This document shows positions 33,251 to 42,746 of a stretch of DNA of 64,000 nucleotides, piece by piece; position 1 is the first letter of the stretch, and each line of letters opens with the position of its first letter. The notes below the pieces were generated by a model, which worked only from the letters and a program-made list of their open reading frames with translations, was not told where the DNA came from and ran no database searches. The stretch is from Labrenzia sp. THAF82 (GTDB lineage: Bacteria > Pseudomonadota > Alphaproteobacteria > Rhizobiales > Stappiaceae): positions 2,322,501 to 2,386,500 of the forward strand of contig NZ_CP045354.1 in NCBI RefSeq assembly GCF_009363435.1, in the 5' to 3' direction. Made by a program: the position numbers and the translations under genes.

Positions 33251-34684
33251 ATGGAATACATGTCTGATTTGGCAACCGCATTGGATGACGTGCAAGACGC
33301 CAGTCAGCCTGAACGTTTCAGTACGGCACTGTCGCAACTGAGCGATCTTTTCGGTGAGCGGTTTTCAACTTCGCATGCGCTTCGAGAGCAGCATGCCCAC
33401 ACAACGACTTGGCTGAAAAACCAGCCACCCGATGCGGTCATCTTCGCCCTGTCGACGGAAGAAGTTGCGAAGGCAGTCCGGATTTGCTCAGCGCATCAGG
33501 TCCCGATTATCCCCTTCGGCACGGGATCGTCGTTGGAAGGCCATGTCAACGCGCCGTCCGGCGGCGTCTCGATCGACCTCTCCAGGATGGACAAGGTACT
33601 GGAAGTCAATAGCGAGGACCTGGATTGCCGGGTTGAAGCGGGCGTCACGCGCAAGACATTGAACAGCTTCATCCGCGATACGGGATTGTTTTTTCCAATT
33701 GATCCTGGCGCGGATGCGAGCCTTGGCGGCATGGCGGCAACGCGTGCATCCGGGACAAACGCGGTCCGCTATGGGACGATGAAAGACGCAGTCCTTGGCT
33801 TGACGGTCGTGACTGCGGACGGTCGAATTATTCGCACTGGTGGACGCGCGCGAAAGTCTTCTGCCGGCTACGATCTAACCCGGCTTTTCGTTGGGTCGGA
33901 GGGAACGCTCGGGATCATTACGGAGCTAACGCTCCGACTGCACGGTCAACCCGAAGCGATTTCAGGCGGTGTCTGTCCTTTCCCTGACGTACAGTCTGCA
34001 TGCAATGCGGTTATTGCGACAATTCAGATGGGATTGCCTGTTGCACGGATCGAACTGATGGACAGTCTTCAGGTGAAGGCGTGCAACGCGTATTCGAAGC
34101 TTGAGTTGGCCGAGACGCCGACATTGTTTCTTGAATTCCATGGATCTGAAGCCAGCGTTCGGGAACAATCCGAGACCTTTTCAGCCATTGCTGAGGAAAT
34201 GGGCGGGGGCCCGTTTGACTGGGCCACGCTTGCCGAGGACAGGTCAAAGCTCTGGGCAGCGCGTCATGATGCATATTGGGCAGGCAAGTCGTTGAAGCCG
34301 GATGCACAGATCATGGTGACGGACGTTTGCGTGCCGATCTCCAGGCTTGCTGATTGCGTTTCGGCAACAGCAGAAGATATCCGTTCTGAAGGGTTTCTGG
34401 CCCCCATCGTTGGTCATGTCGGCGATGGCAACTTTCATGTTCAGATCCTGGTCAATCTCGATGATCCAGAGGAAAAGCGCAGGACGGAAGCATTCGTGGA
34501 ACGCCTCGCCATCCGTGCCATCGATATGGGGGGAACCTGTACTGGTGAACACGGTGTTGGCCAGGGCAAGCAGAAGTACCTGCGCCGGGAGCATGGCGAA
34601 GCACTTGATGTGATGCAGGCCTTAAAACAGGCGCTTGATCCGGGCAATGTTATGAATCCGGGCAAGATACTGCCGCAGTCGTGA
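33251..34684 (+). CDS. FAD-linked oxidase, D-lactate dehydrogenase (cytochrome)-like
   Basis: Flavoprotein of 477 residues with a PCMH-type FAD-binding domain (PIIPFGTGSSLEGHVNAPSG and GGMAATRASGTNAVRYGTMKD). The C-terminal FAD-oxidase domain contains VGHVGDGNFHVQ and TCTGEHGVGQGKQKY, both characteristic of D-lactate and glycolate oxidase families. It probably oxidises a D-2-hydroxyacid and passes electrons to cytochrome c or quinone. No glcE/F partners are adjacent, which favours a stand-alone D-lactate dehydrogenase. ATG 33251 or 33260 could start it. Confidence 0.88.
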   Translation: MEYMSDLATALDDVQDASQPERFSTALSQLSDLFGERFSTSHALREQHAHTTTWLKNQPPDAVIFALSTEEVAKAVRICSAHQVPIIPFGTGSSLEGHVNAPSGGVSIDLSRMDKVLEVNSEDLDCRVEAGVTRKTLNSFIRDTGLFFPIDPGADASLGGMAATRASGTNAVRYGTMKDAVLGLTVVTADGRIIRTGGRARKSSAGYDLTRLFVGSEGTLGIITELTLRLHGQPEAISGGVCPFPDVQSACNAVIATIQMGLPVARIELMDSLQVKACNAYSKLELAETPTLFLEFHGSEASVREQSETFSAIAEEMGGGPFDWATLAEDRSKLWAARHDAYWAGKSLKPDAQIMVTDVCVPISRLADCVSATAEDIRSEGFLAPIVGHVGDGNFHVQILVNLDDPEEKRRTEAFVERLAIRAIDMGGTCTGEHGVGQGKQKYLRREHGEALDVMQALKQALDPGNVMNPGKILPQS

Positions 34685-34840
34685 TATTGTATCGAATCAG
34701 ATCGCTAAGCTTCGGTGGCCAATTGCGGTTGTCCGCCGGAGCACAGACAGTTTTATGTTACTGTGTTTGCAGTGCAGCACAGATAGGCTAAATCTATCCC
34801 GCATGACTTACGGTGACCCGGGAGCACAAGGAGACAAGGC

Positions 34841-37800
34841 CTGAACTCCGTCTATATCACATTGGGAATTACCGTCATTCTGGTGCTGGTTGCCGCACTG
34901 GTAGGGCCGTTTTTTGTCGACTGGACCAACTATCGTTCCACTTTTGAGACCTATGCAGAGCGTGCATTGGGCCACAGGGTAACGGTGCTCGGTGAGGCGG
35001 ATCTGCGTTTGCTTCCGGCGCCGTCCATCAGTTTTTCCGATGTTCGCGTCGGTGAGGCAGAAGATCCGCTTCTTGTTGTGTCGCAATTCAATGTTCGGAT
35101 CGAATTGCCGCCGCTTCTGAAAGGCGAGATCCGCGTTCTTGACATGGAGCTCGACCGTCCGCACTTGACGCTTTCTCTCGACGAAGGTGGACGACTGGAC
35201 TGGCTGACGGCAATCACCTCCAGCGGGGCATTGTCCAAACTGCCGCCAGAAGACATCGCCTTTGAAAAAGTGACTGTACGCGACGGTGCTCTCTCGGTGA
35301 TCGACGCCCGCTCCGGAGAGACCCACAGGATCGACAATGGCAACCTTGCTGTAAGTGCCCGCTCCCTGGCTGGTCCATTCAAAGCGGCAGGAAGTCTTTC
35401 GATCAACGGCGCACCATACAATATCAGCCTTGCAACCGGACGTGCCCAGCAAGACACGGGCCTGCGGATCAAGGGTGAAGTGACACCAACAAACCGCCCG
35501 GTGAATTTCTCTTTCGACGGGATGCTCAACGAAGTGGATGCTGCCCCTGCCTTCGGCGGGCGTTTCAATATTGCATCCGTTCCGATAGAGGAAAACGACC
35601 GGAATATCTGGCAGGCAGAAGGTGAATTCACTGCGGACATCGCAGAAGTTGCCATTCCTGCGTTCGAGTTTCGCTATGGTCCTGAAGACAATCGCCTGGG
35701 CATGACCGGCAGCGCCGATCTTGTCTATGCAGGCGATAAACGCTTTGAAGTGCGCACCAAGTCCAAACAGGTTGATCTTGACAGGCTGCTGGGCGGCGGA
35801 CCGCAGTCTCCTGTTGAGCTGGAGACTGCCAGTCGGCAGTTGGTCGCCGCGCTGAGGGCCGTCCCGCTGCCTCCGATCGACGGTGCCCTTTCAATGGATG
35901 TGCCGGCCGTGGTGGCCGGTGGCGGCATCATCCAAAACGTACGTCTTGATCTTGAAACCATGTTGGGTGGCTGGCGCGTTGCCCGACTGGCAGGGCGGTT
36001 GCCAGGGCGTACCTTGGTCGCGACACAGGGTGACCTTGGTCTCGACCCGGAGCTGACCTATCGCGGCGCTGTTTCTGTCAGCTCAGAGCAGCCCGGCGCA
36101 TTTTTGAGCTGGTGGCGCCAAAGAGATACCGGCGTGACGGCCATTGATCCTGTCTCGTTGGAGGGGCGGCTGAATCTGGTTCCGGAAGGAGCCGCACTGG
36201 ACAATCTCAGGCTGACGCTTTCAGGCTCAGAGGCACGCGGTGGTCTCGCCTATCGGAAGCCTAGAAATGGAAATTCAGTTTTCTCTCTCAGCCTCGATGC
36301 CGAGCGGCTCGACCTGGATCAGATCGAAAGTCTGGCAGGTCTTTTGCGCCCGGAGCGCGATGCGTCAGGCAAGACGGAAGACCCGGAAGGTTTCGACGTT
36401 TCCCTGAGATTGCGAGCCAAAGAAGTGGTCGCCCGCGGTGTCGAGGGTGAGGGCGTTGCCTTGGAAGCAGAGTATTCCGATGGTGGCGTCCGGATCGACA
36501 GGTTGTTTGCGGACGATCTCGCAGGTGCGCGCTTTGATGTTGAAGGCCGGATCGACAATCTGTTCTCCGCTCCAGATGGCGCCGTCACCGGAACGCTTGA
36601 TGCGCGTGACCTGTCAGGTCTTGTTGCACTGACCGGGAGCCTTCTGCCTGAAACGGCCTTTGCAGAGCGGCTTGAAAAAGCCGCAAGCAGTCTGGTTCCG
36701 GCAAAGTTCGAAGGTGAACTCAAGGCGGCTGCGGCAGGGGACGGGACGGATATGACCCTTCGCCTTGAAGGTGCAGCAGGAGGTGCTGAGACCACAATCG
36801 ACGCGGAGCTGAAAGGTCGGGTCGACACTTGGCAGAATGCAGAAGTCAATCTGTCCGTTTCCATGCTTGGCCCTGACGGTAGCAAGTTGCTCCAGCAACT
36901 GGGTTTCGATGTCATTCCAGTTGAAACCAGTGGTAATGGGCAATTGTCTCTTAGTGCCAAGGGCGTTCCGGAAGAGGGGCTGGAAGTCGATGTCGCTGCA
37001 CAGGTCGGTACTTCGGAATTGACCTCTGAGGGCACGGTGACGCTGAAGAAGGACACCGATCCTGACTTCCGCTTCAGGGTCGGTGCGAAAACCTCCGACC
37101 TGGCGCCGCTTGCGCTGATGGCCGGACGCGTCTTGCCAATTATGACGGGAACAATTCCGGCACAATTGGATCTTGAAATTGAAGGTGTCGGAACAGCTCT
37201 TGCGCTGACCAAAGCCTCAGGAAAGATCGGGGAGACGCAGTTCGAGGGACGGCTCGAAGGTGATATGGAGCCTGCACCGGGTGAACGGAACCGCCGTTTT
37301 GCCGGAGAACTTACGCTCAACCAGGTTGATCTTCGCGGTTTGAGCGAGTTTGTTCTTGGACCTGATCAATGGTTTTCCGCAGGAGACGGATCAAGCATTT
37401 GGCCGACCGCTCCATTCGGTACTCCCTTGCTTGAAGGGTTTGACCTGACGCTTGGCCTCCAGGCCGATCGAATGATCATTGATGAAACGCTCGAGATTTC
37501 CAATCCGAACGCGGAACTCAGACTGACCCCGGTGATGATGCGCCTCGACGGTCTGAACGGTGTCTTCGCGGGTGGGGCACTGACCAGCAGCCTTTCGTTG
37601 CGCAGGTCAGAGGCCGAAGCTGCAATTTCGGGGCGGCTGAAACTCGACAACGGCGACTTGCGGCAGGTTGTCTGGCGTCCGGGCGACCGGGCAGTGGCCT
37701 CTGGCACGCTAGATCTTTTCCTGGAATTTGAAGGCGCTGGGCGATCCATTTCCGCAATTGTCACGGGACTGAGCGGTGGCGGCACATTTGCGCTTGAAGA

Positions 37801-38659
37801 CGGTGATTTCCGCAGCTTGAGCCCGCAGGCGTTCCCACTCGTGACGCGTGCGGTCGATGCAGGTCTGGACCTGCAGGATGACAGGATTCGCGAAGTCTTC
37901 GTAAGCCATATGTCTGCAGGGAACCTGCCATTCGAACGTGTTGATGGCACTCTGACGCTTGTTGGTGGCCGGCTGAGCGCCCGAAATGTGGTTGTGGATT
38001 CGCAGCGTGCTGAAATATTCGGGTCGGCAGAAGTTGATCTTGGAACGAACGAACTCGACGCGGACTTCTCAGTGAAGATCGACCCGGGTGAGAATGCCGT
38101 GACAGGGGCAGAGCCGCAGGTTGGTCTGTTGTTTGAGGGCGCTTTGGATGCGCCGTCCCGGCGCGTCGATATCGCGCCTTTTACCGCCTATCTGACCTTG
38201 AGAGCCTTTGAGCAGGAAGTTGAGAGGGTCGAGAAGCTCCAGGCGGAAATCATGGAGCGTGACCGGCTTGTTCGAGAGCTGAAGCAGCAAAGAGAAGCGC
38301 AAGCACGGCGTGAAAGACTGGCGGCCGAAGCCGCCGCGCTTGCCGCCGAAGAAGAACGACTGCGCCTGGAACGGGAACAATCCGGTGATACCGGTCAGGA
38401 CAATTCAGTGGCACCACAGGAAGCTGCACCTGCGCCCAGCAGGCAAAGTACTGCAGCGCCGACCGAATCCCAGGAGCCGTTCGCTGAGCGCATCCGGGCA
38501 GTGTTGGGCTCCGATGCATTAGCGCCGGTGCCGCCGCCGGCTTCAGCGCCGGCTGCCAAGCCGACGAACGCCCTGCCACCGCTCGATCCTCCGGTTTCCA
38601 TCGAGGATCTGATCACACGTGATGTCGGTGCGCCGCTTGTTCTTCCCGGCGCACGCTAG
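34841..38659 (+). CDS. AsmA-family envelope protein with a probable CTG start
   Basis: A 1272-residue protein with one N-terminal membrane anchor (VILVLVAALVGPFFVDWTNY, near the start) and a long beta-rich periplasmic body typical of AsmA/TamB-like bridge proteins, which are implicated in lipid transport and outer membrane homeostasis. The VDWTNYRSTFE and LRLLPAPSISFSDVRVG segments match the AsmA N-terminal domain. The end is a coiled coil (about 1120-1180) and a Pro/Ala-rich tail. No ATG or GTG exists between the in-frame stop at 34814 and the conserved anchor. CTG 34841 lies 7 bp after an AAGGAG; TTG 34862 is the alternative but has no binding site. Confidence 0.85.
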   Translation: MNSVYITLGITVILVLVAALVGPFFVDWTNYRSTFETYAERALGHRVTVLGEADLRLLPAPSISFSDVRVGEAEDPLLVVSQFNVRIELPPLLKGEIRVLDMELDRPHLTLSLDEGGRLDWLTAITSSGALSKLPPEDIAFEKVTVRDGALSVIDARSGETHRIDNGNLAVSARSLAGPFKAAGSLSINGAPYNISLATGRAQQDTGLRIKGEVTPTNRPVNFSFDGMLNEVDAAPAFGGRFNIASVPIEENDRNIWQAEGEFTADIAEVAIPAFEFRYGPEDNRLGMTGSADLVYAGDKRFEVRTKSKQVDLDRLLGGGPQSPVELETASRQLVAALRAVPLPPIDGALSMDVPAVVAGGGIIQNVRLDLETMLGGWRVARLAGRLPGRTLVATQGDLGLDPELTYRGAVSVSSEQPGAFLSWWRQRDTGVTAIDPVSLEGRLNLVPEGAALDNLRLTLSGSEARGGLAYRKPRNGNSVFSLSLDAERLDLDQIESLAGLLRPERDASGKTEDPEGFDVSLRLRAKEVVARGVEGEGVALEAEYSDGGVRIDRLFADDLAGARFDVEGRIDNLFSAPDGAVTGTLDARDLSGLVALTGSLLPETAFAERLEKAASSLVPAKFEGELKAAAAGDGTDMTLRLEGAAGGAETTIDAELKGRVDTWQNAEVNLSVSMLGPDGSKLLQQLGFDVIPVETSGNGQLSLSAKGVPEEGLEVDVAAQVGTSELTSEGTVTLKKDTDPDFRFRVGAKTSDLAPLALMAGRVLPIMTGTIPAQLDLEIEGVGTALALTKASGKIGETQFEGRLEGDMEPAPGERNRRFAGELTLNQVDLRGLSEFVLGPDQWFSAGDGSSIWPTAPFGTPLLEGFDLTLGLQADRMIIDETLEISNPNAELRLTPVMMRLDGLNGVFAGGALTSSLSLRRSEAEAAISGRLKLDNGDLRQVVWRPGDRAVASGTLDLFLEFEGAGRSISAIVTGLSGGGTFALEDGDFRSLSPQAFPLVTRAVDAGLDLQDDRIREVFVSHMSAGNLPFERVDGTLTLVGGRLSARNVVVDSQRAEIFGSAEVDLGTNELDADFSVKIDPGENAVTGAEPQVGLLFEGALDAPSRRVDIAPFTAYLTLRAFEQEVERVEKLQAEIMERDRLVRELKQQREAQARRERLAAEAAALAAEEERLRLEREQSGDTGQDNSVAPQEAAPAPSRQSTAAPTESQEPFAERIRAVLGSDALAPVPPPASAPAAKPTNALPPLDPPVSIEDLITRDVGAPLVLPGAR

Positions 38660-38666
38660 TGCAGCT

Positions 38667-38885
38667 TTAATCCATTGCTGATCGGATCTGTTTCAGGACC
38701 CAGACCCTGACTGCAGAAGACAGTGGGTCTTCGGGATCGCGATTGTCATCAATTTCAGCGATAAGTCCTGCGAGCGACCGTCTTTCGGCTTGGGTTTTCT
38801 CGTCCACCACTTCCCAGAACTCGGGCTCCAGCGCCAGACTGGTGCGGTGGCCATGCAGGGTGAGGGAGCGTTTGAGCAGCGCCAT
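38667..38885 (-). CDS. ribbon-helix-helix (RHH_4) protein
   Basis: A 72-residue protein with a KRSLTLHGHRTSLALEPEFWEVVDE beta-strand/helix pattern and RRSLAGLIAEID, matching the RHH_4 (PF13467-type) family of small putative DNA-binding proteins. It is the last of three genes after sspB (gap of 6 bp to the DUF4169 gene). There is no toxin gene alongside, so a toxin-antitoxin role is not supported. Confidence 0.82.
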   Translation of the reverse strand: MALLKRSLTLHGHRTSLALEPEFWEVVDEKTQAERRSLAGLIAEIDDNRDPEDPLSSAVRVWVLKQIRSAMD

Positions 38886-38891
38886 GTCTTG

Positions 38892-39101
38892 TCAAACGTC
38901 ATGGTCCTCGTCAGAACGCTTCACGCCTTCCAAACGATGACCTTCAATCTTTGTCTCGAGATTTTCGCGGCGTTGTCGGGCAGCGTCGCGCTCTGCCTTG
39001 GACCGTCCAAACTTGCGCCGGTTGTCTTCGGCTACCTTGTCTTTGTCCTGCCGGTTTTTCTGTTTGCGCGCCATGCGCAGATTGATGATCTCCGCGCTCA
39101 T
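38892..39101 (-). CDS. DUF4169 family protein
   Basis: A 69-residue very basic protein beginning EIINLRMARKQKNRQDKDK and rich in Arg/Lys/Glu, the pattern of DUF4169, a small alphaproteobacterial family usually found beside sspB and an RHH_4 gene. Its function is unknown. It probably forms one long charged helix. It is 17 bp downstream of sspB. Confidence 0.82.
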   Translation of the reverse strand: MSAEIINLRMARKQKNRQDKDKVAEDNRRKFGRSKAERDAARQRRENLETKIEGHRLEGVKRSDEDHDV

Positions 39102-39118
39102 AAGGTCGGCTCCGAACG

Positions 39119-39688
39119 TCAGGTCTTCTTGCGGAAGGCATCCAGCGAAACGACTTCCCCACCGCCATCGCCAGTGGGGATGGCAACGGGTTTGTCATCG
39201 CTGACACCGTCCTGTGTGGCAGATTCAATCGAGCTTGGGTCGATCTTTTCTTCGCCGTCTTCGTGTTCCTGTTCAACCTTGGCCAATTCCTCGACCGCTT
39301 CGAGGAGTTCTTCAGGCAGTTCTTCCGCTGTCTTGCCTGGATCGAATTCAAGCGCGAACTGGACGGATGGATCGAAAAAGCCCTTGATGGCTGAAAACGG
39401 CACCAGAAGTTTCTCTGGTACACCGCCAAAGGAGAGACCGACTTCGAACGCGTGTTCGCCAATCGCCAGATCCCAGAATTGGTGCTGAAGCACAATCGTC
39501 ATTTCCTGCGGATAGCGTTCTTTGAGACGCTGGGAAATTCTGACACCTGGCGCGTTGGTGTCGAAGGCGATGTAAAAATGATGTTCCCCGGGCAGGCCGG
39601 TGCGTCCGACTTCGGCCAGTATCTTTTTGACGGCGCTGCGCAGCGCGTCCTGGATCAAAATGTCGTATCGCAGAAGGTCTTCAGACAT
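39119..39688 (-). CDS. sspB: ClpXP adaptor SspB (alpha type)
   Basis: Adaptor that binds ssrA-tagged proteins and delivers them to ClpXP. The 189 residues show the alpha-SspB substrate-binding domain (DILIQDALRSAVKKIL, HHFYIAFDTNAPGV, MTIVLQHQFWDL, LSFGGVPEKLLVPFSAI). An acidic linker follows (KVEQEHEDGEEKIDP), then the C-terminal VVSLDAFRKKT, which fits the ClpX-docking tail. I chose ATG 39688, since the protein family begins near SEDLLRYD; the frame is open to 39733. The tmRNA gene lies directly upstream on the same strand. Confidence 0.92.
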   Translation of the reverse strand: MSEDLLRYDILIQDALRSAVKKILAEVGRTGLPGEHHFYIAFDTNAPGVRISQRLKERYPQEMTIVLQHQFWDLAIGEHAFEVGLSFGGVPEKLLVPFSAIKGFFDPSVQFALEFDPGKTAEELPEELLEAVEELAKVEQEHEDGEEKIDPSSIESATQDGVSDDKPVAIPTGDGGGEVVSLDAFRKKT

Positions 39689-39849
39689 CAGTTTTCGTCG
39701 AATCTCGCTGGAAATATCATCTAACAACAGCACTTTGACGGTCCGAGATCAAAAAGAAAAGGCTCTTTTCAAAGTGAACCCAGATTAATCCGCCTCTCCC
39801 GATGATGTTATCAGGCTTCACCTTCGAAGGCAGGTCAATCATTCAACAA

Positions 39850-40198
39850 AGTTGGGAAAATCAAGTGGAGGCTTCTGTTGCCAGGTGCCTCCGAACCCCG
39901 CCTACCGGTGCTAATCCAGCAGGGCTTTAAAGGACTACTGGAACTGCATTACGCAGCTACAGCGTTGTCCATAGCATAGTTGTCGTTTGCAACTATTAAG
40001 ACAGCCCGATAACGGTGGTACAATGCCGAGCAAAAGAACAGTCTTTACGCCCTCGTCGATCCTATTTCGCCCCCGCCGAAACTCATGAGATTTCAGATCG
40101 CTAAGCCTCATGAGCTTGGGTGGAGGCGCCGGGTACCGCCCCCGGGTCCGATAGGTTTATTGCACTGACAGTTTATTGCCATAGCTGGCGAACCAGCC
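39850..40198 (-). ncRNA. ssrA: permuted two-piece tmRNA
   Basis: tmRNA rescues stalled ribosomes and tags their products. On the minus strand the acceptor piece comes first: a GCTGG-TTCG-CCAGC hairpin (40184-40197) and a T arm CCGGG-GGCGGTA-CCCGG. CGCCTCC-A-CC follows, ending near 40118. A processed loop then leads to the coding piece, which starts GGGGGCGAAATAGGATCGAC at 40074. GGGGGCG pairs with CGCCTCC, closing the acceptor stem across the break, the hallmark of the alphaproteobacterial permuted gene. The tag frame runs from GCA at 39990 to TAA at 39949 and encodes ANDNYAMDNAVAA. Pseudoknot-type helices follow, including GGAGGC/GCCTCC (39867-39892). The outer ends are approximate. Confidence 0.93.
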
Positions 40199-40202
40199 CC
40201 TT

Positions 40203-40209
40203 TGATATA
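40203..40209 (-). promoter_or_regulatory. probable -10 element of the tmRNA gene
   Basis: TATATC on the minus strand lies about 7 nt before the hairpin that begins the acceptor piece. It gives a start near 40197. No good -35 is seen at the usual spacing, so the promoter call is weak. Confidence 0.4.
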
Positions 40210-40383
40210 GGGGCTCCGGTTCTGAAATGAAAGGGTTTTTGCCGGTTCGAAACTGCTTTGCCGGGAAAGCTCGTCCACAGATCGATCGGGAATTGGGGAA
40301 AGTCGGACCTAAGGGGTGCGATTTCCTGAGAATCTGCCAAGTTAGCGCTGACCAGCCGAATTTGGGTTATCGAGGGCCAAGCT

Positions 40384-41178
40384 TTGCAGGAATATCACGA
40401 TCTTCTGGCGAAAATTCTGGAAGAAGGTGTTGACCGGGGTGATCGAACCGGAACCGGAACACGTTCGATTTTCGGATACCAAATGCGCTTCGATCTCTCA
40501 CATGGCTTTCCGCTGGTCACCACCAAGAAGCTTCATCTGAGATCGATCATTCACGAGCTGCTCTGGTTTTTGGCAGGTGACACGAATATCCGTTATCTGA
40601 AAGAGAACGGTGTGAAGATTTGGGATGACTGGGCAGACGAGAACGGAGAACTCGGTCCGGTTTATGGCTATCAATGGCGCTCATGGCCGGCCCCGAACGG
40701 GCGCTCTATCGACCAGATTGCCAATCTGCTCACCATGATCCGCACCAATCCGGAGAGTCGTCGTCTGATCGTGTCAGCCTGGAATCCGGCACTCGTCGAT
40801 GAAATGGCGTTGCCGCCGTGTCACTCGCTGTTTCAGTTCTATGTGGCGGACGGAAAACTGTCCTGCCAGCTCTATCAGCGTTCAGCCGATGTTTTCCTTG
40901 GCGTGCCATTCAACATCGCTTCCTATGCGTTGCTGACCATGATGGTGGCTCAGGTCACCGGGCTGAAGCCTGGGGATTTTGTACACACTTTCGGCGATGC
41001 GCATCTTTATTCAAACCACTTCGAACAGGCACGTGAGCAATTGAAGCGGTCACCGCGTGCGTTGCCGGAAATGAAGATAAACCCGGACGTTGCAGATCTT
41101 TTTGCTTTCAAGTTCGAAGATTTCGAGCTCACAGGTTACGATCCGCATCCGCATATTGCCGCGCCGATCGCGGTTTAG
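40384..41178 (+). CDS. thyA: thymidylate synthase ThyA
   Basis: Makes dTMP from dUMP with methylene-tetrahydrofolate. The 264 residues equal the E. coli length and align from the first residue. [18 protein letters not shown] holds the dUMP-binding Arg, the nucleophile is Cys146 in [12 protein letters not shown], and [17 protein letters not shown] and [13 protein letters not shown] complete it. The start is TTG 40384, fixed by the family N-terminus QEYHDLL. folA, encoding the partner dihydrofolate reductase, lies 5 kb downstream on the same strand. Confidence 0.98.
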   Translation: MQEYHDLLAKILEEGVDRGDRTGTGTRSIFGYQMRFDLSHGFPLVTTKKLHLRSIIHELLWFLAGDTNIRYLKENGVKIWDDWADENGELGPVYGYQWRSWPAPNGRSIDQIANLLTMIRTNPESRRLIVSAWNPALVDEMALPPCHSLFQFYVADGKLSCQLYQRSADVFLGVPFNIASYALLTMMVAQVTGLKPGDFVHTFGDAHLYSNHFEQAREQLKRSPRALPEMKINPDVADLFAFKFEDFELTGYDPHPHIAAPIAV

Positions 41179-41191
41179 TGCCGAGCCAGGT

Positions 41192-42619
41192 TCAAGTCAC
41201 CTCAAACCAAGTCATCATGCCCGAGGCCGCATGGCCGAGCATGTGGCAGTGGATCAGCCACTTGCCCGGATTGTCGGCAACGAATGCGATCTTTACCCGC
41301 TCATTTGGTTCGCTTGTGAACGTGTCGCGCCAGTCCTGATGGACCAGTTCGCGGCCATTGCGTTCAAGTACTCGGAAGTGGTGACCGTGAATGTGCATGG
41401 CATGGGGAAAGCTGGTTTCATTGAGACTGTCCAATACGACCGTCTGACCGCGCTTTAAGGTGACCATAGGCTGCTCCGACATGCCGGCCGTGTCATTGAG
41501 TGTCCAAAATTGCCCCTCGGACATCATCTGTCGCAGATCGTCTTCCGAACGTGTCCGCATCAGAGCGCGCATACCACCCATGGCACCGCCTGCCATATCA
41601 AGCGGCAACTTCAGCGCGTTTTCCAGGTCAGGTTCAGGTAATGTGTTCTTTGGTGGCAGCTTGAGATTGGCTGAACCCGGATTGGCGTCTTCAACGACAA
41701 AATTTGCGAAAGTGAAGGCTTGGCCCGTCATCAACTCGAAGGGGAGCGTACCGCTCGTCTCTGGTTTCAAGATCAAATCCATCCGCTGCGCAGGAGACAA
41801 CTGCACAAGGTCGTCAATTTCTCTCGGGGCATCGAATAGCTGACCATCGAGCCCGATCAGTCGAGCGCCGAAGCGGGCAGGGGCAAGGTCCAGGATACGG
41901 GATGCTGAGCTGTTGATCAGTCTTAGACGGTGCCAATGTCCCTTCTTCAATCGGATGTCGGGGAGCGAGTTTCCGTTGACGGTCAGCCAATTGCCCAGAC
42001 GACCTGCATGGGAAAAGTCGTGGCGCGCCCCAAAACTGTTTGTGTCGAGGCGGCCGTCTTCGTCCAGCCGCCAGTCGCTCAGCATCATCGTGATGTCACA
42101 GTCAGGATCGAAGGCAGGAGTTTCGTCTGCGACGATGAGTGGTCCGGCAAGACCACGCGGAACCTGATTCCAGCTCATGTTGTGGGCGTGATACCAATAG
42201 GTGCCAGAATCCGGTGTCACAAAATCGTAGTCGAAGCTCTCGCCCGGCGCGACAGCGTCCTGCGTCAGTCCTGCAACGCCGTCCATGGCGTTGTCGATAC
42301 GAATACCGTGCCAATGGACCGAAGTTGGCGTATCCAGTGTGTTGACGAAGCGCACTTTCACACGCTCGCCGCGCTTGACCCGGATTTCTGGACCGGGAAG
42401 GCGATCATTATAGAGCCACAGTTCCGAAAGTTCGCCATCGTCGCCAAAAAGGCGACGGCTGCCTTTTGCAGCCGTCAGCTCGAAATACCCGTCCGCTGTC
42501 GCGGCAAGCGAAAAACGCGGCAACAGTGCTGCGGTTGCTCCGGTAAGTGACCCATTCAGGAAAGTTCTGCGATCCAATTTCAGTGTTCTCCGCGTGGACT
42601 TGTTCCCCTGTCGCTTCAA
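41192..42619 (-). CDS. Tat-exported multicopper oxidase
   Basis: Periplasmic laccase/CueO-type oxidase of 475 residues. A twin-arginine signal (LDRRTFLNGSLTGATAALL) starts it. The four copper motifs are visible: HWHGIRIDN, YWYHAHNMSWNQ, HAMHIHGHHFRVL and WLIHCHMLGHAASGMM with the type-1 Cys and axial Met. A short Met-rich stretch (MAGGAMGGMRALM) before the third cupredoxin domain recalls, in shorter form, the Met-rich insert of CueO, so a role in copper tolerance is plausible. It converges on thyA (13-bp gap). Confidence 0.92.
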   Translation of the reverse strand: MKRQGNKSTRRTLKLDRRTFLNGSLTGATAALLPRFSLAATADGYFELTAAKGSRRLFGDDGELSELWLYNDRLPGPEIRVKRGERVKVRFVNTLDTPTSVHWHGIRIDNAMDGVAGLTQDAVAPGESFDYDFVTPDSGTYWYHAHNMSWNQVPRGLAGPLIVADETPAFDPDCDITMMLSDWRLDEDGRLDTNSFGARHDFSHAGRLGNWLTVNGNSLPDIRLKKGHWHRLRLINSSASRILDLAPARFGARLIGLDGQLFDAPREIDDLVQLSPAQRMDLILKPETSGTLPFELMTGQAFTFANFVVEDANPGSANLKLPPKNTLPEPDLENALKLPLDMAGGAMGGMRALMRTRSEDDLRQMMSEGQFWTLNDTAGMSEQPMVTLKRGQTVVLDSLNETSFPHAMHIHGHHFRVLERNGRELVHQDWRDTFTSEPNERVKIAFVADNPGKWLIHCHMLGHAASGMMTWFEVT

Positions 42620-42746
42620 ACAGTGGCGGCTCCAGTGAGGGGAAGGTCAAGGTGCCTGTTCTAGCACTACATTAGGCGTCACAGAATGCTCGCTTTTCGG
42701 GCTGAAACTTTGTGTTTCCAAGTTGCTTTTTCCAGGGGATTTTAAA

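Noticed and set aside
38667..38885. RHH_4 protein as antitoxin of a toxin-antitoxin pair
   Set aside because: The neighbour DUF4169 protein is a short charged helix with no toxin-like fold, and the pair is part of the sspB operon.
40227..40433. A 68-codon plus-strand frame running into thyA
   Set aside because: It overlaps the certain start of thyA in another frame and its translation matches nothing.
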